Part shown: positions 1-11,285 of the stretch, piece by piece
Position numbering within the stretch: the stretch's first letter is position 1
Layout of the letters: every line of letters begins with the position of its first letter
From: Channallabes apus
Taxonomy: Eukaryota; Chordata; Actinopteri; Siluriformes; Clariidae
NCBI GenBank assembly: GCA_030522415.1
Contig: CM060124.1
Location: 28,864,954-28,928,953 of the forward strand
Length of the DNA stretch: 64,000 bases
Direction: 5' to 3'
Made by a program: the position numbers and the translations under genes
The notes under the pieces: generated by a model
Database searches by the model: none
The model's input: only the letters and a program-made list of their open reading frames with translations
Told to the model about the DNA's origin: nothing

Positions 1-725
1 TATATTACAGTCACAGAAATAACCTGCAGATTAACTCTTAACCAGAGAATAGATAACCGCTGAATTTATCCAGACAACACGCGGTGAGATTCTCTCAGTA
101 TTTACAGAGAACACAAACACTCTTCATCGGGTAGTGCAGCTCTTGTAATAGGGACATTAATAGTATTGTCGAAGCTTGAGCATGTTTTTGAGTTAAAGTG
201 GAGTGACATTGTGAGTGTGTGACACTGACAGTAAGCTGTAATATTAACTCCAGACTTGGTAAACAGAACATTAAGTTCTCTAAAGTCACATCTGACCGCT
301 GCTGGTGCTGCCAGTGATATTTAAAACAGCCAATAAAAAACTAAACTGGGAAATAAACTGTAAACTACCCCAAACACATTTTATAAAATAAAACATCACT
401 TACCACGAATAGTCCGTTAAGCCGCCATCTTCATCTCTGTAGTTTGGCAGCGTCAGTTCGGCGGGGGTGGAGGCGGGTTGTTAAAATCACGTGATTGCAA
501 CTCAGCGCAGCTGGCTTGTTTTAACGTGTTCTTGAGAACGAAGCGCCATCTAGTGGTGGCACCAGGTAAATGAATAAATTGGGCTTGAATGGGCGTGTTT
601 ACTGTGAAATCTTGACACGCCTTTCAGCCAGAAAAGGGAGGGGGGATTACGGCGTGCAAAGGGCAGTCACACGACATTCACACTTCAGCCACACGGTCGC
701 GGCTATTTGGCGTGGCTCCCACTGT
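1..725 (-). repeat. Dispersed repeat A, copy 1 (continues beyond the window edge)
   Basis: This stretch matches 48112-48821 in the same orientation at high identity, so it is a multi-copy element. Family not recognised. Read on the minus strand it starts near the TACAGTGGGAGCCAC end (about 711-725). It then has a GC-rich leader, a short ATG...TAA upstream frame, and an excellent splice donor (CGTG|GTAAGTG, about 397-406) that both copies keep. A 64-codon minus-strand frame at 95-289 is open in both copies with only scattered substitutions. The layout resembles the 5' leader exon of a DNA transposon. The far end lies outside the window, so terminal repeats and target duplication cannot be checked. 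Confidence 0.6.
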
Positions 726-810
726 AGTGGATGACATACATACAGTGTTTGTTTAACTTCAGACATTTTTGGGATACAGACAATTGTATTGGGGACACAC
801 CTCATTTTGT

Positions 811-1075
811 GTTCCCTTTCAAAAGCTACACCAAATGCTGCATGAAAATGCTATAGGAACATCTTTTTTGTTACCGGTTCTGAAGTATGTGTGTATCAAA
901 CACGGCAAATTTTTGGCTTATATAACCTCGGTCAGGTGACATCATCTGATTAAGTGCACCTATAGGTTATAAATAGGAGTGAACCGGAAACAACCTTTTT
1001 GTCTTTTTGTCTTCAGCACTGTTGTGTTTGCGTGTGGGTGTGTGCAAGCAAATTAAGAAAGTGTTTAACTCACCG
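811..1075 (+). promoter_or_regulatory. 5' inverted terminal repeat of DIRS-1 with divergent TATA motifs
   Basis: The repeat contains TTATATAACCTCGG (about 918-931) and, about 40 bp further on, AGGTTATAAATA on the opposite strand sense. Between them lies TGACATCATCTGATT, one base off a CRE palindrome. The arrangement is the same in all five DIRS copies. Inference: it is a promoter able to fire both into and out of the element. Confidence 0.55.
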
Positions 1076-1088
1076 ATATGGAGAGATG

Positions 1089-2230
1089 GAGTTTTAAGTG
1101 AGATGCGTGCCTCCATGTAATAGACCTCTTTCAGAGTGCGATCTCCACACTTTTTGTTTGCAGTGTTTGGGGAAAATCACGCTCTTCTCTGGCTTCAGGG
1201 AGAGTGTGAGCAATGTGACCTCCTCCCGATTAAAGTGCTTCGTGCACGGCTCACCTTCTTTAAAGAGAAACCGCGAGCCGCGGTGCATTTTCTCGCGCTC
1301 TCTCGGGATCGGGAGGTTTTTCTGTCCACTTCCCAAGCACGCTCCGGCGCTTCTTGTGAATGGGCAGAAGAGACTTCCTCTCTCACTTCTGCAGGGAGAT
1401 GGAAATAGCCACCTCAGGATGCCCTCTTGTGACGACAGAGCGTATGAGGAGTTACTCGAAGTAATAATGTGTGCGGTCAATTGGCTACATATTGACTGGC
1501 CCGTGATTTCGTGCCATCGACTTTGATTTATTCGAATATTGTTGATGCTGAAGCACGGGGTTATACAATGATGCCCCAGATAGAAGAGACACTTGCGGGT
1601 TATCTCTCTCCTCGGACATCATCCTGCCTGAAAAAGCCAACACTTCCCTCCAAGCCATGTAGATTCATCTTCCCTGGTGGGAAAAGCTTTTCAGGCAGCA
1701 GGTCAAGCTGGTGCTTCACTGCACACCATGGTGATCTTGCAGGCTTACCAGGCTGACCTGCTGAAAGACTTAAGCACTGGTGGGTCTGTTGATGATCTGT
1801 CTCTTCATGCAACCAAGCAGAAGGCCCGTGCTATCAGCCGTTCTATGGCTGGTATGGTCTCCGCAGAGAGGCATCAGTGGCTAAATCTCACGGGCATGAA
1901 GGATAAGGATCGTGCATTCCTCCTTGATGCCCTCGTCTCAAGCGTTTGGCGACGCTGTTAATTTTGTCGCCACTACAGTAGGTTTTGGGAGGCGGGCCTT
2001 CATATAATTTCTTAATAAGAAATTTCTTCCTCGCCATGCTCAAGAGTCGGGACTGTCGGCTACCCAGTCCCGACCAGGTCTGACTCTCGCGAGGCGGGAA
2101 GCGCAGAAGACTGGGGTGTGGCTCGCCACGCTTCGCTATCCACCTCATAGAGGTCGGACTGGCGCACTGTCTTCTTCACTAAGAAGAAGTCCTGAGGCTC
2201 ATGCACCCAGGACCGTGGGGGTGGCTCCCC
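1089..2230 (+). pseudogene. DIRS-1 gag relic
   Basis: Fragments of DIRS Gag can be read in shifting frames. The N-terminal part has GENHALL.LQGECEQCDLLPIK followed by a Ser-rich stretch (about 1160-1410). The central part has GKAFQAAGQAGASLHTMV and QAYQADLLKDLST, then the WLNLTGMKDKDRAFLLDAL segment (about 1677-1940). The same segments lie in one frame in DIRS-4 (39773-40636). Several frameshifts and stops make it non-functional. In DIRS elements Gag forms the ribonucleoprotein particle that packages the RNA. Confidence 0.8.
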
Positions 2231-2539
2231 CCGGGGAGGGGCATGTAGAATTCCTTTTGAGAATGAACTGTTCTTCCTGGCACCCCCAGGAGGTCAGAGT
2301 TCATGCTTCGTCACCACTGGTGTTTCGGACAACACCAGTCTCCAACGATATGTTAGTTCTTTGTTTATTTCCTGCCATGTTTCAGGATGCCGAACATCTA
2401 ACACCCCCTGTGTAACCGAGCCGCCGTGACTTTTGCCCCTTTCGGAGAACCTGGCAGCGTGAAAGCTACTGCCAAGTATATCTCCTTGGGTACTAAGCAC
2501 TGTAGAGAGAGGCTACAGTTCTCACATCGCCCTCTGCTT

Positions 2540-3165
2540 TTCAACGGTGTGGTCTTCACTTCCGTCAAACCAGAAAAGGCACATCTGCTGACTCTGGAGT
2601 TACAAACGTTGCTGGTAAAAGGTGCCATAGAACATGTTCCCCTACCAGACAGAGAGTCAGGCTCGGGGTGCTGTGTCCAATTTTAGATCTTCGCAGGCTG
2701 AACCGCTATCTGAAAAAATACAGGTTCAAAATGTTGACTGTCGAAGTGATTGTTTCTCAAGTACAACCAAGGGATTGGTTTGTGACAATCGATCTGATGG
2801 ATGAAGAATGAGCTGGAGAGGTCATCTTCTCGCATGGCACATCAATTGCCTCGAAATGATGCCTCTATTTCTGGCCCTGAAGCACTTCCTCCAGCAGTTG
2901 AGTGGCTACCATGTCCTAGTGCATGCCCTAGGGTGGACAACACTATGGTAGCCTCGTACATACATCGCCAGGGCGGACTGCACTTGCGCCGCTTAAACAA
3001 GCTAGCGCACAAGATTCTGCTTTGAGCACAGGACAAGTTCCTGTATCTCAGGGCGATTTACATTCCGTGGCATATGAATGTAGGAGCAGATTTGCCAAGA
3101 TTACGCCTTGTAAACTATGTTTCCTCTGATAGTTTTGCTCCTGAGAGTCCTGGCGAGAGTCCGTC
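2540..3165 (+). pseudogene. DIRS-1 reverse transcriptase / RNase H relic with internal deletion
   Basis: The finger region of a DIRS RT is readable (KGAIEHVPLPDRESGS, then a motif ending RDWFVTIDL near 2790). About 2802 the sequence jumps into the RNase H region (AWHINCLEMM, LFLALKHFLQQL), so the RT palm with the catalytic Asp pair is absent. The tail (IYIPWHMNVGADL) matches the end of the DIRS RNase H domain. Compare the less deleted copy at 14940-16348. Confidence 0.8.
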
Positions 3166-3289
3166 AACAGGGTTTATGCCTCTTATTGATAGCTCCCCAT
3201 TGGCCGACCAGACTGTGGTTCTCGGATCTAATATCCCTCCTCGACGACTCACCGTAGGAGATTCCAGTGAGGAGGGATCTTCTGTCTCA

Positions 3290-4370
3290 GGCGCAGGCCA
3301 CAATATTTCATCCCCGGCCCGAGCTCTGGAACCTTCATGTCTGGCCCCTGATGGGGACCAATTAAGAGATGCTGGTCTTCCAGCCAGCATAAATAAAATT
3401 TTAAGTGCTAGGGCTCCCTCCACTAGAAGAACTTATGCCCTCAAATGGAGTTTATTTGAAAGTTGATGCATGGCAAAACATGAAGACCCAGTCCACTGCC
3501 GAATTGTTTCAGTGCTGGAGTTCCTGCAAGAAACTTGTCCTTGGGCTTATGCCCTAGTACTCTCAGAACATACGTAGCCGCTATTTTGGCTTGTCATGAC
3601 CTGACCGATGGGGTTTCTGTGGGAAAGCACCCTTTAGTTGCCTGTTTTATTCGTGGAGCTAAACGGTTGAGGTCGCCCACTAGAGCCACGGTCTTAGCCA
3701 GGGTCTGACTGACACATCTTTTGAACCACTAGAGTCAGCACCTGCCAGTCTTCTGACTCTCAAGATAGTTTTTCATATGGGCATTACTTCTTTGAAGAGA
3801 GATAGAGATCTGCAGACTTTGCCAGTCTCCCCATCCTGCCTAGACTTTTCCCCTGCGCTAGTCAAGTCCATTCTGCATCCTCACCCGAACTATCTTCCGA
3901 AAGTTCCATTCTCTACCATGCACCCAGTGGTTCTCCAAGCATTCTGTCCTCCGCCTTTTAAAGCTCCGGAGCAGGAAATAATTCACTTACTGTGCCCAGT
4001 ACGTGCTCTTCAGATTTACGTCCACCGCACTAGCCAGTGGCGTAAGTCAGAGCAGCTTTTCATATACTATGGGGGCCGCAACCAGGGGGCTCCACCACTA
4101 GACAAATGCTGTCACATTGGGTGAGAGATGCTATTGCCCTAGCCTAAGAGGAGCGTGGTCACACTTCGCCTCTAGGAATCAGGGATCATTCAACCAGGGG
4201 GATTGTCTCATCTATTGCGCTGGCAAGAGGGGTCCCCTTGCAGAAAGTATGTGATGCGGCAGGTTGGTCCTCTCTGCACACATTTGTTAGATTTTATAGT
4301 TTGGATGTTCATGCTACTCTGGGCTCACAGGTCCTCGAGTCAGCATCCCAGAGCTAGGTCTGAGACCTCC
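3290..4370 (+). pseudogene. DIRS-1 tyrosine recombinase relic
   Basis: The N-terminal SAM-like/core-binding part is visible (ARAPSTRRTYALKWSLFES, then DPVHCRIVSVLEF). It is followed by VLQAFCPPPFKAPEQE and CPVRALQIYVHRTSQW, and a C-terminal part with HSTRGIVSSIALARGVPLQK and a tail encoding TFVRFYSLDV-like sequence near 4280-4310, which should carry the nucleophilic Tyr. Frameshifts separate these parts. In DIRS elements this enzyme inserts a circular DNA intermediate without target duplication. Confidence 0.8.
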
Positions 4371-4391
4371 TTGGCTATTGTCCGCACACAA

Positions 4392-5461
4392 AATCAAATT
4401 CAAATTCAAATTTTATTTGTCACATACACAGTCATACACGATATGCAGTGAAATGCTTACACGACCGCCAGTGACCTTAAAAAGAGAATTAAATCTTATA
4501 GTAAGAAATAAATATGAATAAAAGAAATACGATAGGAAAATTAAACCTTAACTAGAATAAAAATAGAAATAAAAATAAAAATAGAAGTATAAATAAAAAT
4601 AGAAGTATAGCTGTACATAAAATAGAAATAAAAATAGAAATATACTGTACAATAGAAATTTTCTTTTTTAAATTGAAATTTGGTGGAGGAAGTATGGTGT
4701 GCAAGTATGCATAGAAAAAGTGTCTTATTAAGGTGCCTTATTAAAGTGTCTTTGTGCAAAGGTCCAGAATGTAAACATAAACATGTGAGTTCCGATGTAA
4801 GTGTGGATGTGCATGAAAGTGTCCATAGTGTCCATTGACGTTAACAGGTTGTATTAGTTCTGTGTTTGTGGTGTGAATGTGGTATGGTTGAGAGACCTTA
4901 TAGCCTGCGGGAAGAAGCTCCTCCTCATTCTCTCTGTGTTGGCCTTCAGGGAGCAGAAGCGCTTTCCTGACCACAACAGAGAGAACAGTCCATTGTTGGG
5001 ATGGCTGAGGTCCTTCACGATCTTCCTGGCCTTGGTCCAGCACCGCTTGGTGTAGATTGAGTGCAGGACAGGGAGCTTGGTGCGGATGATGCACTCAGCT
5101 GAACGTACCACCCTCTGTAGAGCTCGTCTGTCCTGCATGGTGCTATTCCCGAATCAGGTCGTGATGTTTCCCATCCGGATGCTCTCTATGGTGCAGGAGT
5201 AGAAATTGCTGAGCACCTTGGAGGGCAGTCTGAAGTCTCTCAAACGTCTGAGGTGGTACAGATGCTGCTGGGCCTTTTTCACCCCCTGTGTTGATGTGAC
5301 AGGACCATGCCAGGTCCTGCATGATGTGAACACCGAGGTATCTGAAGCTGTCCACTCTCTCCACTGGGCTCCTGTTGATGACGGGGGGTCTGGTAGGTCC
5401 TCTCCTGCTTTGTACTAAAGTCCACTATCAGCTCCTTTGTCTTACTGACGTTCAGGAGTCA
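4392..5461 (-). mobile_element. 5'-truncated L2/Rex1-like LINE inserted in DIRS-1
   Basis: The 3' tail (on its own strand) is repeats of TTGAATTTGA-type sequence after GTGACAAATAAAATTTG, with an A/T-rich 3' UTR. It is flanked by ACACAA at 4386-4391 and 5462-5467, a short candidate target duplication. DIRS-1 sequence continues on both sides in register with DIRS-2. Only the C-terminal part of the RT protein is present. Closely similar to the LINE at 35212-37945. Confidence 0.85.
4854..5455 (-). pseudogene. LINE reverse-transcriptase C-terminal fragment
   Basis: The fragment begins at LNVSKTKELIVDF (just after the lost RT catalytic region). It continues through ERVDSFRYLGVHIMQDL, the FYSCTIES helix, and MQDRRALQRVVRSAE...KDLSHPNNGLF to PQAIRSLNH, the usual end of this LINE family. 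A frameshift or stop separates the two halves near 5140. 5' truncation during target-primed reverse transcription is the normal fate of such copies. Confidence 0.85.
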
Positions 5462-5689
5462 ACACAACCCTGGAGGTCCAGACAGTTGCAGCGCGGCAGC
5501 CTTAGTATTCTTGTTCTCATAGCGTTTTCACCCAGCATCGAGTGTAGCTTTTGAAAGGGAACGTCTCAGGTTACTTTGCTGTAATCCTGTTCCCTGAAAA
5601 AACGGGAACGAGATGCTGCACTCCAATGCCACACTGCTTGTGTGACTGGATGTCCTTTCAGAGTTCATGACAGACCAAGGAGTGGAGCC

Positions 5690-6160
5690 CCACAAGTGAA
5701 AGACCGCGACGATGGCCAGTACCTAAGCACTCAGACATCGTTATGCAACTGCCACACATCTGCGGTCCTGATTACGAGATTTGAGGGGTACTAGGGTTTC
5801 CAGACAAACCATTTGTAACGACTCCACTGCTTTGACTTGAATGCCAGACCACCATTGCAGGTGACTCCACTGACACCAAGACACTGCCGTGAACAATTGC
5901 ATTGGGCACAAGACCATGTGACCTGGACAATACAGCAGTAGTCTACCATCCTGTTCATATAAATGATTGTCATCAGCATTGCTGGAGAAGGAAGTTGAGT
6001 GATACACAACATGGTCCCCAGGTTTTGATTTGGTGGCGGAGGTGCAACAGGCTTGGCAGGCATCACCAGTCAGAACAACGCTATTGAGGAGCATGAGATG
6101 TCGCTGTCAAGTTGTCATTGCAGCAAATGGTGGAAACACCCTCTACTGACATTGTCATTT
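5690..6160 (+). pseudogene. Tc1/mariner-like transposase relic (internally deleted)
   Basis: With frameshifts, the plus strand reads ARPPLQVTPLTPRHCREQLH.WAQDHVTWTIQQ.STILFI, the segment just before the second catalytic Asp of IS630/Tc1 transposases. A degraded glycine-rich FGGGG stretch follows (about 6020-6050). The C-terminus reads VIAANGGNTLY-stop (about 6105-6158), a common Tc1 ending. The section between is deleted and no terminal repeats were found, so this is a dead fragment. Confidence 0.6.
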
Positions 6161-6830
6161 TTGTTATTTGGGGTATAAGAGCCATATCGCATTTGTTATG
6201 AATTTGTTGTTGTTTTTATTTTATTCATTTCATTTTATTGTACTTTTAAGTCACAGTTATTGTTTAAGCATCCTTTTATGACAACCATATTGTGTGTAAT
6301 GTCTGTGATGTCATTCCACTGTTACACGTAGTGGTATGTCTATGTCACTGTAAAACCAGCTCAGTTTGGATGCGGAACTTGTGGAGAACACAAGCTTTTT
6401 GACCATAAGCAATCGTAAGTTAAAAGATACAGCAAGTTAGGTTGTTGTAAAAGTAAGAAAACATAATCTACAAGATGCAGCAAATATTGTAACCTGGATT
6501 TACTCAAGACAACCATACGAAGTGTTGAATCTTTGATGCTGGAAAAATAAACAAGAGACCTTCTGTTGGTCTTCGGACTTCTGTTGTGAGTGAAAATTCA
6601 AATTAAAGATACGCGTCAAACCATGTGTAATAATATGACCGCAATATGCGGCTATCCCTGTTATTGTCTAAATTTTTGGCGTAATAAATATTAAACTAAT
6701 GAAAATTGTGTTTCTTCTCACACATTATTAGTAATATCAACGGGAACTTTTACTTATTTCATTCAAATTCATAGGAAATAGGAAAGCATTAATGTAAATA
6801 ACAATATACCTAACCTATTGTGAGTAGTAC
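6161..6830. other. AT-rich DNA, no gene seen
   Basis: The sequence is AT-rich with no convincing reading frame, no terminal repeats and no recognised family. Part of it may belong to the 3' flank of the preceding Tc1 relic. Confidence 0.5.
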
Positions 6831-7285
6831 ATATATACACTACCGTTCAAAGGTTTGGGGTCACTTTCTAACTCCATGATCATTCCTGATTTTTTTTTCT
6901 TTCTACTTTGTAAAGGAATGCTGAAGGAGTCCAAAAATGCATTAATCACCTTTGAACTGTTGATATTGATATGCACTTGACAATACTGTTCTTGGAAGAA
7001 CTATTACAGAAAGGCCGACCTCTGTGTCTTAAAATAACAACTAACTGTTGTTTTTGTTGTTACGTAATTACCTAATTCCATATGTGTTATTTTATAGTTT
7101 TGAAATCCCCAGTATTGTTGTAGAATATAGAAATTAAATCAGAAAATGGAAAAATGGTCATAAACAAGCTCCTAAACCTAGTCGATAGTCCATATTAAAC
7201 CATATGGATTATGAATTATATGTAACTCAAGTTTGTATGCACGTGAAGGCAAGCAAGCAAATACTTTTGGCAATATAGTAAAAGA
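6830..7285. repeat. Non-autonomous Tc1/mariner-like fragment(s)
   Basis: The left edge carries CACTACCGTTCAAAGGTTTG and GGGGTCAC, a terminal sequence common in teleost Tc1-like miniature elements. The right edge has AAATACTTTTGGCAATATAG, another common Tc1-type terminus. The two ends are not inverted copies of each other, so this is probably two fragments side by side. There is no coding capacity. Confidence 0.45.
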
Positions 7286-8539
7286 ATATGAAGATTTTGT
7301 TAGATTTTTTATTTTTTTATAATAAGCATGACCTAAATTTAAAATTTACATTTTAGGATTATATTAAGATTCAACTTTTATATTTCTGGCCAAAAAAACA
7401 TTAGTATGATGCTGTATTACAGATGAAGGAGACAGGAATGAGAAAGCAGCTGTATTATAGCCTTACAAATATATTACAGTTAAAGAAGAAAAAAAAAGAA
7501 AAAACACATTTTAAACAGTAGTATTATGGGAATACAGTAAAGGGTTACGGTGGAGCATTGATTGATGATGAAATGCCATTATGAAAAGCTTTTATTATTT
7601 TTAGCAGTTGCTTTAAAATCACTTCCTGTGTCAGCATGTCACGTCAGCACACACACACACTGCACACCCTTACAGTCTTGTCTGAGTTAGTGTTGAACAA
7701 ATAATCTATTGTTCTTGCACAAAAAATTAGTCCGTCATGCATCGCCACCCATCTGTCTGATGAAGACGCTATTAAAGGCTAATAATTATGCTGTCATACA
7801 CCCTCCCCAAACTTTCTGGGGTGTTCATTTTGTGACAGGTATTCAGCTGGGTGGCACCACATTTTAAATAGATGAAGAAGAAAAAAGAAGTTATTTTTAC
7901 ACTCCGTTACTCAAATCCAGCCATTCTTGATTCTGATAAAGAGCTGTGCTGGAGAATTAGCTGATGAGGTTAAGAAGTGCGGGAACATAAAAGAAGGTAT
8001 ATACTGGGAAAAAGAAAATGTAAAAGGTGTGTGTGTATGTGTGTGTGTGCGCGTGTGTGTGATGGATTTATGGATGTGGTTGCGTCGATTTATTAATGCA
8101 GTGCTGTCTGTCTCATAAAGCCCACTAGCAGATGAGCGAGGAGTCGTTTTACGAGAACAGAGAACTTTGATTTAGATTTCATGCCGAACACGGCTGATAC
8201 CTCAGAGACCATAGTTCTGACCTTCCGGTGGTGAAACGACCCAAGTAGACACTTCACTTTCATAGTAAGGACATGAGACAAGGAAATTATGTCTTTCCAG
8301 ATCATAAGTTCTGCTTAAATGTTAGTTCTGTCTGCAAACATGAACCACATTTTTAAGACTCCTTCACAAAATTAAAAATGTCTGCCTCATGACTTTGGTC
8401 TCTGCGAATGTCTAATCGCATGATTTTAAATATGGCCTCATGGAGCATTTGCATATTGATACATCTGTTTTACTGCAATGTACAGTATTTGGTTTGTAAA
8501 TTTATGTAATTCTATTCATCTAGTTTTTCACAAATCTAC
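7286..8539. other. Unannotated interval with a possible conserved non-coding stretch
   Basis: No gene or transposon ends are recognised. 7725-7860 is unlike its AT-rich neighbours: balanced composition and homeodomain/POU-like words (GGCTAATAATTATGC, ATGCATCGCC). That is compatible with a conserved non-coding element but unproven. A (GT)n run lies at about 8020-8062. Confidence 0.3.
8020..8062. repeat. (GT)n microsatellite, interrupted
   Basis: A GT dinucleotide run with GC interruptions. Confidence 0.9.
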
Positions 8540-8592
8540 CATCTCAGAAATTTCCCCACTGTGGGATGAATAAAAGTATATCTTATCTTAAT
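8540..8592 (+). repeat. Retroposon 3' tail fragment
   Basis: The words CCCCACTGTGGGATGAATAA and AGTATATCTTATCTTA form a short palindromic GTGGG/CCCAC hairpin followed by TCTTA repeats. This is a frequent 3' end of teleost LINE/SINE insertions. No body of the element is recognisable upstream. Confidence 0.45.
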
Positions 8593-8707
8593 TTACATCT
8601 TTTACTTTTACTCTTTAATGTAATATGTCGATACATGAGTTCTTTTTAGTGCGTACTGTATACAGAGCAGCTGTCAATAAATCACCACAGACTCACACTG
8701 TTGTCAT

Positions 8708-9327
8708 CAGTGGCGGTTCTACACTAAATTGCTCCCTGGGCAATTGCTCATACAGAGAGAACATTGGTGAATACCTTTATCTTTTGCCCGTTTCTCCTCA
8801 TCTTCTTTTCTTTTTTATTGGGCCCCTGACAGCTTTGGCCTTTTTCTCTCCAATGCTGTCACTCACGACCAGAAGTCAAGACTAAACCAATTCACCTCCA
8901 CATCATGATCGTTTTTTATTACCTATTTTTATTAGCCATTTCACACAATTAAAAAAAAAAAGTGCAAATTATTGGTGTGTGTTTATAATATTTTAAATGA
9001 AATGTGCGTTATTTGTAAGAAAGTCAGGTAGACATAATTTAGGCCCCTTCTTGTCCGCTTCATTTGGGAGAGGTGAACTGTACTCTGCGCCTCCCCCCCC
9101 CTCTCCTCTCCGCTCGCTCAACCCATACCCCACCCCCCCCTCCCGGTCCCCTCCGCTCGCTCAGCTTCTGTGCGGCTCATTCAGGGGCGGCATGGGCGCA
9201 ATAGAAAGCCGCTTAGCGGTACAGATTATTATTTTTTGCTCCAGGTTCGTGTGCCGTGCCCCACGTGACATAAAAAAATGCCGCCCTGGGCGGCTGCCCA
9301 GTTCGCCCTACCCTAAAGCCGCCACTG
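8708..9327. mobile_element. hAT non-autonomous element (620 bp) with 8-bp target duplication
   Basis: It is bounded by CAGTGGCGGTTC... on the left and ...GCCGCCACTG on the right, which are inverted copies. Both sides carry the exact 8-bp duplication GTTGTCAT (8700-8707 and 9328-9335). CAGTGGCG termini and 8-bp duplications are diagnostic of hAT transposons. The interior is pyrimidine-rich with no transposase frame, so it must rely on a hAT transposase encoded elsewhere. Confidence 0.92.
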
Positions 9328-9335
9328 GTTGTCAT

Positions 9336-10580
9336 GAGTCTATTCCAGCTACAAATTTTAATTAGCATTAATTAATTAGTTATGTTTTATATTTCACAAA
9401 GCATGCAGAGTGACTTCAATAGAAACCTGTTATGAATCTATTTTTTTTTAAAAAATGTGTTGACCAGCGGCGTATTTTAGTACGCTTGGCTCCTTTTGTT
9501 CACAAAAACATAGAGATTTTCAAAAACACACTTGGTTTATGACTCAAAGCAAAATCTCAATCTCTTCTTTCTTCCCCCTCCCACACCTTCCAAGCATTGG
9601 ACTGCAGGTAATAAACACTTCTAATTTCTTCATGTTGCAACTCTTGTTGTTGTTGTTGTCTGCTTTAAGCCTCCAGCACTTTTCCCCCCTTTAACATCCT
9701 ACATTTACAGCTGAGCTGTTCTGCATAGTCAGTAGGAGAGGAAAGTTCAGAGCCACTTTGAGATCATAAAAAAAATGCAAAAAAAAAAAGTTTTGCATGA
9801 ATTTTGTAAGAATGAGATAAACTCTGAGGGATCTCGAGTCTCATCACCATGTTGGAGCAAACTACTAACGCCTTAACCACAAAAAACACACATACATGCA
9901 CAGACAACAACAACCCTTTCTGTTGGTGAGGCCATGAGAGTTTCTCTAATGTCAATGTATGTCTTAATGAAAAGAGTTTTTATCTCCCCTCTGTGCCCCA
10001 TCCGTCTAGCAAGTCAGAGTAATCAGTGCAGTTGTTATTATTAAGTGTGCTGGCGCACATTTATTACTCTTCTCCCCTAGAAATCATTACGCAATACATT
10101 TATTATATCCCTAAATATTTTCTGCGTTCCTCGTCCCACAGTTTTGAGAGGACCCTCAAGTATGTTACACCGTTCTGTGCGGCTCGCCCGGGAATGGTGT
10201 GCTATGACTTTTGGTGGGAGGCCGTTGGGCGGTGCTCGCAACATCCAAAAAAAAAACGCCCCAAAAAATGCCCATAGACTTAACATTGGGACTGGCTTCT
10301 GCCGTGACATCACGGCTGTGACTATGCTGCAACGGAAGGCTCGACCATACACTGGATGGTATCCACGCTCATTAGGAGTGGACCTGGCCGTCGGAGAGGC
10401 ACACTTAAAATTTATCCTGAAATTTTCGCTCTCTAGTTCTTATTATTCTCCTTCTTCTTCTACTTCTTCTTGTTATTATTATTTTAGAAAGTAGATGAAA
10501 CTGTCCTTAGAGCTAAAACAATGGTGGTGCTTGGATTAAGGTGCATGCTCTTTCTAAAACCCAGAGTTGAAAAGAAATAA
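9336..10580. other. Unannotated interval
   Basis: AT-rich with poly-A, poly-T and (GTT)n runs. About 10130-10400 is more GC-balanced and contains GGCCGTTGGGCGGTGCTCGC, followed by CCCATAGACTTAACATTGGG (words I associate with dispersed fish repeats), but no boundaries could be set. No convincing coding sequence. Confidence 0.4.
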
Positions 10581-10582
10581 TT

Positions 10583-10652
10583 TTACATTATTATTATAAT
10601 AATAATAATAATTATTATTATTATTATTATTAATAATAATAATAATAATAAT
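10583..10652. repeat. (ATT)n/(AAT)n alternating microsatellite, near-palindromic
   Basis: Blocks of AAT are followed by ATT and again by AAT, so the tract is self-complementary and could fold into a long A/T hairpin. Confidence 0.85.
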
Positions 10653-11108
10653 TTATATATATGGGTGTTGTTGGAGCTGATTTAATTTAAAATCTAAAAG
10701 AATAAAAAAAAATGTAAGTATATTTAATTCATAAAGTCAAGGTTTATTTTCATTTATTTTTATGTAAAATGTCATTTTCAAAGATAATTTACAAAAAAAT
10801 AGAATTGTAATTACAGTATTTATATTATATTTTTCTTTCACATTGTTTTATTTAAGGTGTTTAACCTTAGTCAATCTGGTGACCTTTTCTGGCTTTCTCT
10901 CTCTGATTGCAGTGCTGTTAGTCAGGTTGTATTTCTTGATTTTAAGGTACATTGTTGCATAATTTAACACTTGCACCTTATTGGTACATTTATTTTGACC
11001 AAACCTCATTTTAACTGCTGTTTTGGATTTATTGTGCATTTTCTATTTGCTTTTTCTTCGGATAGTTGCTTAAAAGGTAAATAGAACTGAACAGAGTTGA
11101 AGCCATCT
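10653..11108. other. AT-rich interval, nothing recognised
   Basis: No supported gene, repeat boundary or RNA. Confidence 0.4.
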
Positions 11109-11285
11109 TACGTTTGGGTGTTTGAATCTCAAATTCACTCTGTGTGTATGGAATTTGCAAGTCCAGTGCATTTCCACCTACAGTCCAAAGACATGTGTCT
11201 ACTGTAGGATCAGTGTTTCCAGACTGCCTCTAGTGTATGACATTAACAAGTGATATAAATGATGGATTGAGGTACAATAATGTAG
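11109..11285 (+). repeat. Highly degraded tRNA-derived SINE fragment (DANA/Mermaid-like)
   Basis: The words TCTGTGTGTATGGAATTTGC and ACAGTCCAAAGACATGTG follow the order and spacing seen in the better-preserved SINEs at 30588 and 53630. The tRNA-like head is not recognisable. Confidence 0.5.

Larger units (their letters stand above)
811..5661 (+). mobile_element. DIRS-like tyrosine-recombinase retrotransposon, copy DIRS-1 (degenerate)
   Basis: The element starts with the DIRS terminal sequence (GTTCCCTTTC...) and runs through degraded gag, RT/RNase H and tyrosine-recombinase regions in the expected order. It ends with the internal complementary region and part of the 3' inverted repeat (5468-5661), where the repeat is truncated. 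The only DIRS copy in this window on the plus strand. Large internal deletions are visible, for example the RT catalytic region is missing near 2802. A LINE is inserted at 4392-5461. Recognition rests on Gag motifs (C-x2-C within LQGECEQCDLLPIK), RT motifs and recombinase motifs shared with the other four copies. Confidence 0.9.

Noticed and set aside
95..289. 64-codon frame conserved in both copies of repeat A, as a gene
   Set aside because: Short, no recognised domain, and conservation is expected from overall copy similarity; mentioned under the repeat only.
1094..1480. Antisense frames across DIRS gag regions (also near 14913-15110 and 20843-22454)
   Set aside because: They mirror recognised coding sequence on the other strand and have no family match.
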